Below are positions 24,201 to 34,833 of a stretch of DNA of 64,000 bases, in pieces; positions within the stretch are counted from its first letter, which is position 1; each line of letters starts with the position of its first letter. Origin of the DNA: Beroe forskalii (lineage: Eukaryota; Ctenophora; Nuda; Beroida; Beroidae); the NCBI GenBank assembly GCA_011033025.1, contig WFMF01000017.1, forward strand, positions 682,001 to 746,000. The letters are read 5' to 3'. The position numbers and the translations under genes were made by a program. The notes beneath the pieces are model-generated. The model was not told where the DNA came from. It searched no databases and saw only the letters and a program-made list of their open reading frames with translations.

Positions 24201-27200
24201 ACTAGGCTCCACACAGCCGCCACTAGGCTCCACACAGCCTCCACTTGGCTCCGCACAGCCTCCACTAGGCTCCACACAGCCTCCACTAGGCTCCACTTTG
24301 CCTCCAAGAGGCTCCACACAGCCTCCACTAGGCTCCACAAAGCCTCCACTAGGCTCCACTTAGCCTCCAAGAGGCTCCACACAGCCTCCACTAGGCTTCA
24401 CACAGCCTCCACTACTATAGAGTGGAGCCTAGTGGAGGCTGAGTGGAGCCTAGTGGAGGCTTTGTGGAGCCTAGTGGAGGCTGAGTGGAGCCTAGTGGAG
24501 GCTGTGTGGAGCCTAGTGTAGGCTGTGTGGAGCCAAGTGGACAACTAGTCTCTACAAAGCTTCCAATAGGCTTCACACAGCCTCCATTAGGCTCTACACA
24601 ACCTCCACTAGGCTCCAGTCAGCCTCCACTAGGCTCCACACAGCCTCCACCAGGCTCCACTCAGCCTCCACTAGGCCCCAACCAGCCTCCACTCAGGCTC
24701 CAATCAGCCTCTACTAGTCTCCACTCAACCTCAACTCAACCTCCACACAGCCTCCACTACAAGTGAAGGCTGATTGGAGCCTAGTGTTGAGGTGTAGAGT
24801 GGTCGGAGGCTGAATGGAGCCTAATGGCTCTGCAAAGCCTCCACTAGGGTCCAGACAGCCTCCATTAGGCTCCACACAGCCTCCACTCAACCTCCACTGG
24901 GCTCCGAGCAGCCTCCACTACTAATGAAGGCTGAGTGAAGTCTAGTGTAGAGTGAGTGGAGCCTAGTGGAGGATGATTGGAGGCTTAGTTGAGCCTAGTG
25001 GACCACTAGGATCCACACAGCTTCTACTAGGCTCTACAAAGTCCCCACTGGGATCCACTGAGCCTTCACTAGGCTCCTCAGAGCCTCCACTAGGCTCCAC
25101 TATGTCCTCTATAGTGGTCCTCTAGTGGTCCTCTATAGTGGTCCTCTATTGGTCCTCTATTGGTCCTCTACTGGTCCTCTAGTGGTCCTCTATAGTGGTC
25201 CTTTACTCCTCCACTCCAGTATCAGACTTGTGTAGCATGGATGCTTCGGTTTTAGGGCTTTATACAACAGTTTAATCGGACTACTTAGTACTTGAATGCA
25301 TAAATCTTAAAGTAAAACAATTTTTTTTAAACAATTCTAATTTTATTGAATTTACAACACACACACATAATATACGTTAATACTCTTACTATAATTTTGT
25401 AACCCCATTTAGAGAATTGTGAGTATGGACAAATAGGTTTAGATAATATGCGAGTGGATTATAAATCTTCACGACATGCCAAGTGACGAAAGTAACTGAT
25501 ATGGGTAAGAGAATGATAAGTCACCAGAAGCTTCTGTCGTCATATGTGTAGAAAAGGGTTAGACTAAAATTAAGTAAGAGGTTGTGATATATCTTATTTG
25601 TTACTGTAGCCTTCTACTCTATTCAATGTGGCTGTAGTCTCTGTTACAGCTTCCCGATAACGTCAAAATGTGAAACAGACCTTGGGAATCGATTCAGCAT
25701 CTTCAAAAAGCATATTATGGATACCTAAAGTGTTGCCAAAGTTGCTAATAAGGTGTTTTATTTTTGGCAAACTTTGGCAAACTTTGGCAAATGCTTCCAC
25801 TTTTTTTGGAGTTTGCCAAAAAAAGTGTTTGCCAAAGTTTGCCATAGTTTGCCAAAGTTTGCCTTACCCCCTCCCCTGTACCCCATTAAAACTTCTGGCA
25901 TTTCGAAAATTTCTAAATAGGTACCTACTTTTATGATATATACCCACGAGAAAACCCGTTGGGTTTTCTCTTTAATTGGACGTATATATTCAGTTGGACG
26001 TACAATAAATTGAACGAAGTCATTAATGCAATTTTTTGTTACTGGGGGTAGGGGTGCAACGTAGCGAAATTACGAAATATTTACATAAGATTTGTATATG
26101 AATCAAAATATATTGCAGAACTTGCGATTTAATGTCAATTGTCAAGGACACATAACAGTAAATAAGAAGAACACAAGAACAATGGTTTTATAATCCAAAG
26201 TTCTGATTCGGAGAAAAGATGGGCAACAAATTTGAATCCAATCTCATTGAAATCAAAATTGTACGCATTTTCATCTGTTTTTAACCCACTCCTAACTTTA
26301 ATTGGACGTATAGTCAGTTGGACGTACGTCGTACAATAAATTGAACGAAGTCATTGATGCAATTTTTTGTTGCTGGGGGTAGGGGTGCAACGTAACGAAA
26401 TTACAAAATATTTACATAGGATTTGAATATAAATAAAAATGTTGCAGATTTTGCGATTGTAAATTAATGTCGAGGACACAACATTAGATAAGAAGAACTC
26501 AAGAACAATGACCGTTTTCTAATCCAGAGTTCAGATTCGGAGAAAAGATGGGCAACAAATTTGAATCCAAGCTCATTGAAATCGAAATTGTCCGCATTTT
26601 CATCTGTTTAGAACCCACTTCTAACTTGAGTAATTATAAATTCCTCCTTCTGTCGAATCCTCACAGCCAACGGCCAACCATCGAAACTACAAATATCTTC
26701 ATACGAAACAATTATCGCTGATTTTCACAATGGAACAAATTGTTCTCTTACCTTTTCTCCTACAATAGTGATTAGAGTTGATATGCTTCTGTCGTAAACT
26801 TTTTACCAAACTCGAAAATTCCATTGAAGCATTGAGAACTTAAATACGTAAATTATGACTTTAAACAGTTGAAACGTTTCCAAAGTACACAGTAACGAAA
26901 TGGCAGATGCTTCGTTAAAATGCACGTGCAGTTTAGCGCGCGCAATCACCAATAACCATAGCAACGCGCGCAACTGGTGAATTTAACCTAGAACTCGATC
27001 TTCTTTTTAGGGTGGATTTTTCGGACTTTCGACGTTATTTACGAAAAATCTAAAGCCTAAATCAAAATTCTGGCCATGCTATCTTTTAAGTTTATCCATT
27101 TCCTACCGCCTTGCAAAAAATCGCGGCTTTTTAGCTCCTTTTGTGTCAGTTATTCAAGAACAAACGTAGAAGTGCCTCTTTCCTTTATATTAAAGATAAG

Positions 27201-28357
27201 GTACTTCTTATACTATTTACTTATATATAGTGCATTAGACATAATGTTATTTAGTACATTTAGTAACATTTAGTAACATTGGAAATTGAAATATACCAAC
27301 TTGAAGAAGTTGGAGAGTTAAATTATAATGTTACATTCTATTAAATTCTACTCGGAATCCATCCACTAGGATCTGGCTGATGAACATGGCTACGAGTTTT
27401 TCGAAGCAAGCGCCAAAACTGCTGAAAGTGTGCAATCAACATTCCATGCGCTTGTCAGCGCAATCTGTATCCAGGTAATCTTAACGTCACCAACCCACCA
27501 TTCTACACCATGATATTGACATGGTGAAAGGATGGATCTATCATACCCAATATATCTGTGATTGTTCTCAATCATTAGGTATTATAACTTAGGATGATTT
27601 CATACTTTCATACATTCGCTGCTAGATTTTAAGTTTGGGCCTTTTTTATTTTTAATTAATATTTGAAATACTTGATTTGAACAAAGATCAATGATCGTAG
27701 CTGCCGAAAAACCCTCTTTTTAGGCACACTCTCATGGCCTTTTTTAGAACTGTGCCCTTCAAACCCTCCTCATTGCCCCTCGGCTGAAACATAGGTACAT
27801 CAAGGGCTATTTAGATCGATTTGGAAAACATACGGTATGATACTGATCAACAATACTGCAATATTGTTGATCAATGCATGTTTTGGGTGGTCGTCAATGG
27901 AAAATGACTCACGGTATCCTAGGAAAAATGAGGAAAAATGTACCCATACTATTGACAAGAGATATCCAAGATTCAATAATTTGGATAAACGGGCTATACT
28001 CGACGGATTTGAGATGTGCCAGTTACGTCATCTGTGTAACATTTGTCATTGCTAGGTGACGTCACATGACCTACAAATCTTTATTCGGCCAAGTATAATA
28101 CTAATGATAAGCATTACTCACGATTGCACCCTTTGGGATGAGATTGGGATCAAAAACTGCCATCCGAACGATTTTCCTGAGGCCGGCAGCTATTTCATTG
28201 ATCCATTATTACTTTATTAATAGGTATGTGCCGCCTGTTTGAGATATAATCCTCTCTCCTTTAGATGGCAGACAGTGTGAATGCATTGCCAGACTCGCAA
28301 GACACCATCCCAATTGACAAGGGCGGCTCGCAATCAGATTCCTCTTGTTTCTGCTAA
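21261..28357 (+). CDS. RAB3: Rab3-type small GTPase, six coding exons
   Basis: Exons 21261-21398, 21567-21686, 22225-22338, 22558-22653, 27370-27474 and 28265-28357 all join in phase 0 with GT-AG introns and give 221 residues, the usual Rab3 length. Visible motifs: P-loop GNSGVGKT (about 35-42), the Rab3 effector-region signature [21 protein letters not shown] across the exon 2/3 junction, NKSD for guanine recognition, EASAK, and a C-terminal CFC prenylation signal. Known Rab3 role: membrane-anchored control of regulated secretory-vesicle exocytosis. Differences from typical Rab3 include [12 protein letters not shown] in place of ITTAYYRGAMGF and NKSD for NKCD. Intron 4 is 4.7 kb because two mobile elements inserted there. 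Another Rab3-clade member (Rab26/27/37) is less likely given the effector signature. A partial second copy lies at 50886-52404. Confidence 0.88.
22001..22145. mobile_element. Same MITE family (copy 3), in Rab3 intron 2
   Basis: GGGATTGTTCACATATCACA to TAATATGTGAACGATCCC, flanked by TTA on both sides (21998-22000 and 22146-22148). It shares the GGCCGATTTTAA and AACATGTAA.GTAATCATTC interior with the copies at 18981 and 20034. It ends about 80 bp before exon 3. Confidence 0.85.
22891..25866. mobile_element. 3 kb insertion in Rab3 intron 4, absent from copy 2
   Basis: Copy 2 of the block reads straight from CTCAGCAGT to GTACCCCATTAAAACTTCTG (51200-51222), while copy 1 has about 3 kb between. 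The insertion ends in inverted repeats TAAGGCAAACTTTGGCAAAC (22891) and its complement GTTTGCCAAAGTTTGCCTTA (to 25866), each part of a cluster of TTTGGCAAAC units with an internal hairpin (22915-22990 and 25766-25860). The interior includes the GGAGGCT minisatellite. About 10 extra bases lie outside each terminal repeat, so the exact ends and target duplication are unclear. No transposase seen. Confidence 0.7.
23745..25210. repeat. Minisatellite, about 21 bp unit, with orientation switches
   Basis: The unit is CCTCCACTAGGCTCCACACA with variants (CAGCC, AAGCC, TTGCC). It runs forward to about 24415, flips to the complement (GTGGAGCCTAGTGGAGGCTG) for 24420-24540, returns forward to about 24755, and flips again briefly near 24765-24820 and 24925-25000. 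The last part (25085-25205) degenerates to GGTCCTCTAGT units. Scattered GGAGGCTAA motifs from 23390 onward look like eroded units. The ORFs (HTASTRL and VEPSGGC repeats) are translations of the array. Confidence 0.9.
25969..27196. mobile_element. 1.2 kb TIR element in Rab3 intron 4 (copy 1)
   Basis: Bounded by TCTTTAAT and ATTAAAGA, this 1228 bp sequence is missing at the same place in block copy 2 (51280-51283) but present elsewhere there, at 52803-54008. Inside are two tandem units of about 330 bp starting TAATTGGACGTATA.TTCAGTTGGACG, followed by unique sequence. Just left is a perfect hairpin GAGAAAACCC.GTT.GGGTTTTCTC (25948-25970). No coding domain. Different sites in the two blocks show it moved after or during their divergence. 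Confidence 0.75.
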
Positions 28358-29716
28358 TTGAACATCAACATATTCCCTTTCCTGATTGTAGAATCATGGA
28401 CTCACAAACCGTAATATTACTGTATAGTTGTGACCCTTACTCAAGAACAAACTTAGTAAGAACTGATTTCAAAACAAACTGGATGAGGATCACACGAAAG
28501 ATTTGAAACGTTGTTTTCTATGAACTTACTATTCAATAAGTGGTGAGACAACAGTTGCATCGATATTAATGATTATCAAAAAGTCTTGTCTCTTTTTGTG
28601 GTAAATATTGGAGTACCTATAAAAACTTCAAAACACGATCTGGTGTTTACTGAAACAGTGAAACACGTTCGTTTGCATTCTTATTTGTAAATTTTAATTT
28701 TTTTAAATGTAATATTAAACAATTTAAGACAGATAACCATGAAGATCGAAGGTGAGATTTATATCACCATCATATGTGATGATAAGTTGATTGCAAGAAT
28801 TGATCAAGAACAGGTTTGATGAATATCATGAAGATACGACTCTTTGGAGACTCAATTATATTTCAATTAACAAGGAATGTACTGATAATCAACTTTTAAA
28901 TAGAATAATTAGATAACATAAATTCTATTCAGCACAGTGATAACAAAGATGAAAAACTGAGATTTTATAGTGATGATTAAACTTTTTGAACAGCTATAGC
29001 AGATATTGAGTTATTTTAAATGATGCCTAGGCTGGGCCTAGCTTTTATTACTTTATTAATGTCGTATGACACTTACTAAGTCGTAAGCCAATAATATTTT
29101 GATATTTGGAGGTTAATTTGACCTTTTCAATTCTTAAAAAATCAATTGAATTATTGAATTATTGAATTATTAATTAATTTTGCTTGATTCCCTCTTTAAT
29201 CAGTTAATCTGTGCTAATAATTCGATTGTTATCAGTGGTTGATGCTTATCTTGGACTTTGCTTCTGTTTCCTATAATATTGAAACAGAATACAGTATTGT
29301 AAAATTATTACAATAATAACTTAAGTTAATAATCATAATGATGAATATCTTTAATGATGCATTGTACTATGCAATTGGAAGTTTTGAGTTATTAATTAAT
29401 TATTGATATTTATTATTAATTAATTATTAATTTATTTTGTTATTGGATCACATTAATAACATATTAGTTGAACATTACATAAGCTTTGATAATTTGAATG
29501 ATATATCTAATACTAAGTATTTCGAATTTTTCTTTTAAATGAATTAGAAATGAATCTCCAGTAATAATTGAATTTGTTTTCTGTCATTCGCTGTTTCATT
29601 CTTGAGATAAGTAGAAAAATAGATCGTTTTTAAGTTTATGAAATTTAGTTTTGAAAGCATTTGCAATTTGCATACTATGCCTTGTCATATGGCACAGCGC
29701 ATCCTAGGAAGCGCAC

Positions 29717-29748
<32 letters not shown>

Positions 29749-30526
29749 CATACATACATACATACATAATATACATACATACATACATACTATATACTGA
29801 TCAATAATGTAGTGATATGACGTCAAAGCTTCCCATTGTTCCCAGAGAATCAGAATTCTGAAAATATTTTATATAGATTGATTATAGCGTCAGTGATCAA
29901 ACAACTGTAGATCAAGTACAGTACTGGTGACAGTGCTCGAACCAATAATTGCAATAAGCTTGTCCATAAATCATATCTATATTTGAAACCCATAAAAGCT
30001 TGGTGCTAGTCTATGATAAAGTCTTGCAATATCAAAATTGATTTCTTATGAAAAGACCTGTAGCAATGATTCAAAATTTCAAACCATTCCTTACTCCTCT
30101 TATCATCTTAATGAAATGAATTGATAGACATACTTTGCCACTCTTCATTTAAATCTCTAGGTCTTGTTACGCAACACTCAATGAGGTACTTTGTAGCTTT
30201 TGAGAACTAATTTGGAAAGCTATTTGTTATAAATTTGTAGCACTTCTTTAAATCGCTTTCTACATTTATGTAGAAGTATAAAAGCTTCATATAGCTTATT
30301 AACTTATCAAGAAGTGCAACTTGTCCGCTTGTAGACTTTGGGTTACATTACTAACCATCTTATTAATATACTTAATTACTAATTAAGTTAATACACGAAG
30401 TTTATTCTGCAGTAGTGTACCATGAGTCTAGACACGTCTTCGACTGTTGTGGCTATTATTTAAGAACTAAGAAGTACTATTAGAAGTATGCACCATGTCT
30501 AACTTGTCACCTATTGTACCCAGGCA
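28358..30526. other. Rab3 3' UTR and intergenic region
   Basis: AT-rich sequence between Rab3 and the RABIF/MSS4 homolog on the same strand. No ORF with a domain. Copy 2 lacks the segment about 28753-29058, where the 1.2 kb element sits instead. Polyadenylation sites cannot be assigned with confidence. Confidence 0.5.
29719..29791. repeat. (TACA)n microsatellite, short allele
   Basis: A CATA tetranucleotide run with one interruption (ATAATATA near 29767). The corresponding run in block copy 2 (54672-54859) is uninterrupted and about 188 bp long. Confidence 0.95.
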
Positions 30527-31027
30527 ATGTCAGAAGGTGAATGTGCATGACACGAAGCCCCAAGGTGACCTGCAATAACAAGTTCCACAACTTCGTGATC
30601 AACTCAAGGAAATCCAGAAGCTCTTGCTCGAGGAGCAACCCTTAACCCTGACTCTCCTCCAGCTGCCTCAGACAAGAAGTTCGTTGATTGGAGCAGTCTG
30701 AACTGCGTGAGCTGGACAGCAAAAACAGGCAGATCCACTGTCCACGGTGCCCCAGCAAGATATGTCTGGCAGACGTGGGGAAGCTGCAGAGCGAAATGAA
30801 GATGGCTAAGTACAAAGGTGGATGGGGCGGACAATGAGGTGGTTACCTTATTCTGGGTCCTGGGCTCCCTCATGTCCTTCGAGAATATCGGAGTTACCAA
30901 AGTGGTGGATAACATCAAGTTTTTATCGTGTGCAGATTGTGAGGTTGGCCCTCTAGGCTGGCATGACACCACTGATAACACTAAGTTTTACATAGCTGCA
31001 GACAGAGTTAGGTATCTGGATTCGTAG
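30527..31027 (+). pseudogene. RABIF: RABIF/MSS4 homolog, copy 1, frame-damaged
   Basis: Nearly identical to the intact gene at 62083-62586 but with at least seven indels relative to it: 2 bases missing after GTGCA (near 30546), TAA inserted in CAATAACAAG (30577), 1 missing in GCTCGAGGAGC, 2 added in CTGCGTGAGC (30707) and 1 added in AAAGGTGG (30816), among others. Only the C-terminal half (from about 30818) stays open, with FLSCADCEVGPLGWH intact. Reads as a pseudogene, but the number of single-base indels across this window also fits uncorrected long-read error. Confidence 0.8.
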
Positions 31028-32069
31028 GGTAGTTTATATTGTAGGCAGTTGAAGCTTTATATTACCTAGATGTTTCCTACTGTACTTGGATGCCTGGAAA
31101 GCCTGATGCATCTGTTATTGCCCTTAAATCTTTAATTCAGTGCCAATCATTTGTAATGAAGTATTAGGTGACCACTGATCACTGACCTAGTCGCGCTGGT
31201 TACGACAATTTGCTGTTCAGTGTCATAAATGATCACAATTTGAAAATTAAATTTTCACATACTTGGCACGGGGTATTTATTGCTTTACATTTGAGATATT
31301 CTTGTATGAATCTGGTTACTGTTATGCTGTATTTACTGAAGAACTTACTATTGTCTAGCCTGTAGCCAGCTGACGGAACTTTGTATTGCCACCAATCAAA
31401 AGCCAATAAGATCCAATAGCAGACTTGGTAGATAGATCTAAAAGCCAGGTGATTTATGACTGCATCAGACAAGGCTGTATAAAAGGAGACCTTAGTACTT
31501 TGAAAATCCCCCATTACACTTTTTTTTACTGAATATTGAATACTAGCTTTAGTAGAGCAATTATCAAACGCAGAATAGATAAAGATAATATTCTATGAAG
31601 CTCCTGTTCGATATTCATAGAACTCTTGGCAGGTTGTAAATTATAATTGCTATTTCATTGGTGGTGGATTCATCAATTCATGATCAGAATGTTTCCAATT
31701 TGACCGCATAAACCATCATTTATGTCTGCTGGTTGCTGTTAATTTTATTTGTTATGAATTATGATTTCTTATTACTGTCATTTGATTCATTAAAAATTGA
31801 TTGAAAATCACAATTAAATTTGACTCAAGATAATTCATACTTTTATTTCATGAAAGACGTATCTTTTATTGATCATTTTCATGTCTCAATGTAATAATTC
31901 AATACTTCAATAGCTACCATGATCATTAAAATCATGTCAGAAATACTCTTATTGTCTTCCTTTGAGTTTTATAGAGGCTAACATTTAATTTGTTTACCTT
32001 AACTTGAACCTACTTATTCATGAGATATTTACTGATGGATCAAAATATCAATGATTGAAAATCTCTCGT
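31028..32069. other. Intergenic between RABIF/MSS4 copy 1 and the hAT-like element
   Basis: AT-rich, collinear with 62587-63630 in block copy 2. The reverse-strand ORF 31233-31514 has no domain and is not kept intact in copy 2, so it is not supported as a gene. Confidence 0.5.
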
Positions 32070-32077
32070 GTAGCAAT

Positions 32078-32832
32078 CAGACCCGTAGACAGAGGGGGGG
32101 CTAGGGGGGCTGCAGCCCCCCTCAGAAGAAAAGGTACCATTTCAAAAAATAGTTAGAATAAAAGTTTTTCGACTGATAATGTACGATTAACAAACGAATG
32201 GGAGTGTTATATCGAAAATTATCACACACGAGGCGTCAGCCGAGTTTGACAATTTCGATATCACGATCCATGGCTTGTTAATTATATTATTACCGACAAA
32301 ACAGTACTCCCTACCACTCGGGTCCTGACGACCCTCGTCTGAATTCAACGTTTTATAGATTTTCGAGTGCTCCTTCATAAAATCAGCAATTTATTTAACG
32401 ATATTCTGCTCTATTATTCCGCCACCGTTCAGTAGTCCTATAAAGGAGTGATATATCGATAATTATCACACTGGAGTTTGAGCCACGGGAGGGTAATAAT
32501 CATAATTATAAACTTTGGCTTGGTTAAATAGTGGCAGTTTAATCTTATTCTGACTGTTATAGCTTGTTTATATTTGACTGTATACTACTTCGATGCTCTA
32601 ATTTTAACAAATATCGTCCTGTTCATTTCCTGTACATTTCTTTGTTGTAAAAATCATCCGACAGCACCCTAATTTCCCTAAAATTTTTCGGGGGCTCCGC
32701 CCCCTAACTCCCTGACAGGGGCTTGCCCCTGGACCCCGCTGGGGGCTGCGCCCCCAGACCCCTGCCGCAGCTTGCTCGCTTCGCTCGCAACTCTAGGGCC
32801 CCTCCCGGAAAATAATCCTGGCTACGGGCCTG
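32078..32832. mobile_element. hAT-like non-autonomous DNA transposon, 755 bp
   Basis: Flanked by the 8 bp direct repeat GTAGCAAT (32070-32077 and 32833-32840). Block copy 2 has the single unoccupied sequence TGTAGCAATATAGCAATATG at about 63630. Terminal inverted repeats are CAGACCCGTAGACAGA and, complemented from the right end, CAGGCCCGTAGCCAGG. An 8 bp TSD with CAG-starting TIRs is the hAT signature. The right half has G/C-rich subterminal runs (GGGGGCTGCGCCCCCAGACC). It contains the repeat also found at 1133-1455. No transposase frame. Confidence 0.92.
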
Positions 32833-33095
32833 GTAGCAATATAACAATATGATATGAAGCACCAGCTTATAGTGGCACCAGCTTATAGTGGCTACAGTTG
32901 AACATGCTTTACGATATTGCAATGAAAATTAGGTATTTATTCAATCGAGTTAGGAACAGGAATATATAGGTATTGAATAAATTATTGCCTCAGGTAGGCA
33001 TTGGTGTAATTTTGAACTACTAGTACTGTATACCCAGAATTTTAATTCTCTTGTGTTACATATTACCTTGCTTGTTGTTCCTTAAATTATGAAGA

Positions 33096-34102
33096 ATGCA
33101 GATGTTGGAACATGTATATGACTTTCTGAATGGACTTCATGTACATTGGTACTGTTTAATCAAATACTCGTGGTTGGCTATCCTTCTTCTGTTCCTGTGG
33201 AAGCTTGTAACACTTGATCATGATCTCATGGTGTTGTTTGCCTCTCTCAGATACCCTTCTTGGAGACTTCGCAAGCATTTCTGGGAAAGTAATATGGATT
33301 ACTGGAGCCTCATCAGGTCTTGGCAAAGCACTTGCAATACAATTAGCAAGGTTTCCCTGTATTCTTGTACTTTCCTGCAAGAAGGAAAGATGCGAGCTAG
33401 AGAAAGTTAAACTAGAATGTGAAAGTTTAGGTTGTGTCTCAAATGATGGTGTTACCAATGGATTCTGAATTTGACAAGTTGCCGGGTTTGCAGCAAATGT
33501 TGTTGATGTAAGGAACTATTGATGTGTTAGTCAACAATGCTGGTAGAGCTCAACGAAGCCTTATTAAAGATACAGAACTTGCTGTTGATAAGGCTATCAT
33601 GGAACTCAATTATTTTGGAGTGTAGCTCTGACTAAAGCTGTTTTGCCACACATGGTTAATAAGAGTAATGGTGCAATACTTGCAGTAAGTAGTATTACAG
33701 GTAAAATGGTAGCTTTCTGCTCAGCTGGGCTATGCTGCCAGCAAGCATGCAACTCAGGTTTCTTTCACCCCTCCGTTCAGAACTGTTCTCTCATGGAATC
33801 AATGTGCATCATATGTCCTGGTCCAGTAGACAGTCGGATAGGATTCCCATTCTTTCACTGATACAGTCAACAAAGCTTACAATCGAAAAAGCTGGGCGTG
33901 AGTCTTGAAACAAAGTGCAGAAAGATATGCTGAGCTTGCAGTTGTTTCCCTTGTTGCCAAGTTACCTGAGCGGATAAGGCTTCAGCCTTACCTTTGTCAA
34001 CATATGTGGCACAATACTTGCCAGTCATAAAGCACTCTGTCATAGGCAGCAGCAGAGCAAAGTCGAATCAAACGGTTTGAAAGGAATGAATGCTTACAAT
34101 AA
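33096..34102 (+). pseudogene. DHRS7-like short-chain dehydrogenase, broken copy A
   Basis: Starts with an N-terminal hydrophobic segment (about residues 24-36, WLAILLLFLW) and FASLRYPSWRL, as in the better copy at 41444. Two bases are then lost at CATTTCTGGG (about 33282), shifting ITGASSGLGKALAIQLARFP into another frame. Later recognisable pieces are VNNAGR (about 33531), LPHMVNKSNGAILAVSS (33640), the active-site region corresponding to YxASKHA (about 33735, frame-shifted) and CPGPV (33817). DHRS7-type enzymes are ER-membrane NADPH-dependent reductases of retinoids and steroids. Multiple frameshifts make this a pseudogene as it stands. Confidence 0.8.
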
Positions 34103-34833
34103 CTACAAGTTAATGGGCTATTCCACAAAAGGAGTTACTAAGGCAAGTAAGGGTTTCCATGTATCCTGTTTCAACACAGGCTTAAAAAACTCAATATTGA
34201 GATGCTTATATTATATATTGCCAGAGCCTGTAGCCTCCTAGATTATAAGAAGGTCCAATCAGAGCCCTAGCAATGTATGATGGAGCTTTGGGATAACCCA
34301 ATCTTTCTTCATGATCCTGGGTATGCGAGACTGATAAATTGCGTTTTGCCAAAAACATTATACTTTGGAGTACCTACTTAGTTATTAAAATGTACAAAGA
34401 TTATTATCATCCTGATCAAAACTTTGGTACTTTCGTCCATAATGTTTTCGTTTTACCTTGATTGTCACTATTTGCAGATATTTGAAGGTTATTCAATATT
34501 CAAAATGAACTAATTTTCAGGAGATATAGAGGTATGTAGGTAACATGTCACTTATTTTAATTTCCTTACATATTATCATGTTTTAATAGCTTTTTGATAA
34601 ATTTTGATTAGGTAAGCATGGAATCGTTCATTTTTGATCATAACTTTTAAAAATTGAAACTTTTATTAATTATACTGATGAACAGTGTTCATGGATTATT
34701 GATTTTGATAAGGTCACAATGCCAATTTTTTCCTTAATTGGTTTGCTGCATCTCTGTCTGGCTATGCTCTACTGGACTCCTGGCTAGCTGATGTGTTTCC
34801 TACCTGATCCCCTTCCCTGATGCTATCTGTATT
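34103..34833. other. Spacer and probable LINE 5' UTR
   Basis: AT-rich sequence between the broken DHRS7-like copy and LINE ORF1. The LINE's 5' end should lie here, but with no second copy in the window I cannot place it. The C-rich stretch at 34725-34833 directly before the ATG resembles the coding part in composition and may be 5' UTR. Confidence 0.4.

Larger units (their letters stand above)
22436..33212. repeat. Large duplicated block, copy 1
   Basis: From TGTACTGCCTTGGACAGGCA in Rab3 intron 3 through Rab3 exons 4-6, RABIF/MSS4 and the first part of the DHRS7-like gene, this block is collinear with 50760-64000. The copies differ by sparse substitutions, many 1-3 base indels and several large insertions listed separately. 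The right limit here is set by the window end cutting off copy 2, not by loss of similarity. Confidence 0.9.

Noticed and set aside
24026..24766. Long open frames of VEPSGGC or HTASTRL heptads on both strands
   Set aside because: They are translations of a 21 bp minisatellite, whose unit length is a multiple of three, so all frames stay open.
27837..28059. ORF between Rab3 exons 5 and 6 as an alternative exon
   Set aside because: Conserved in both blocks only because the intron is; no splice sites keep the GTPase frame and no domain is seen.
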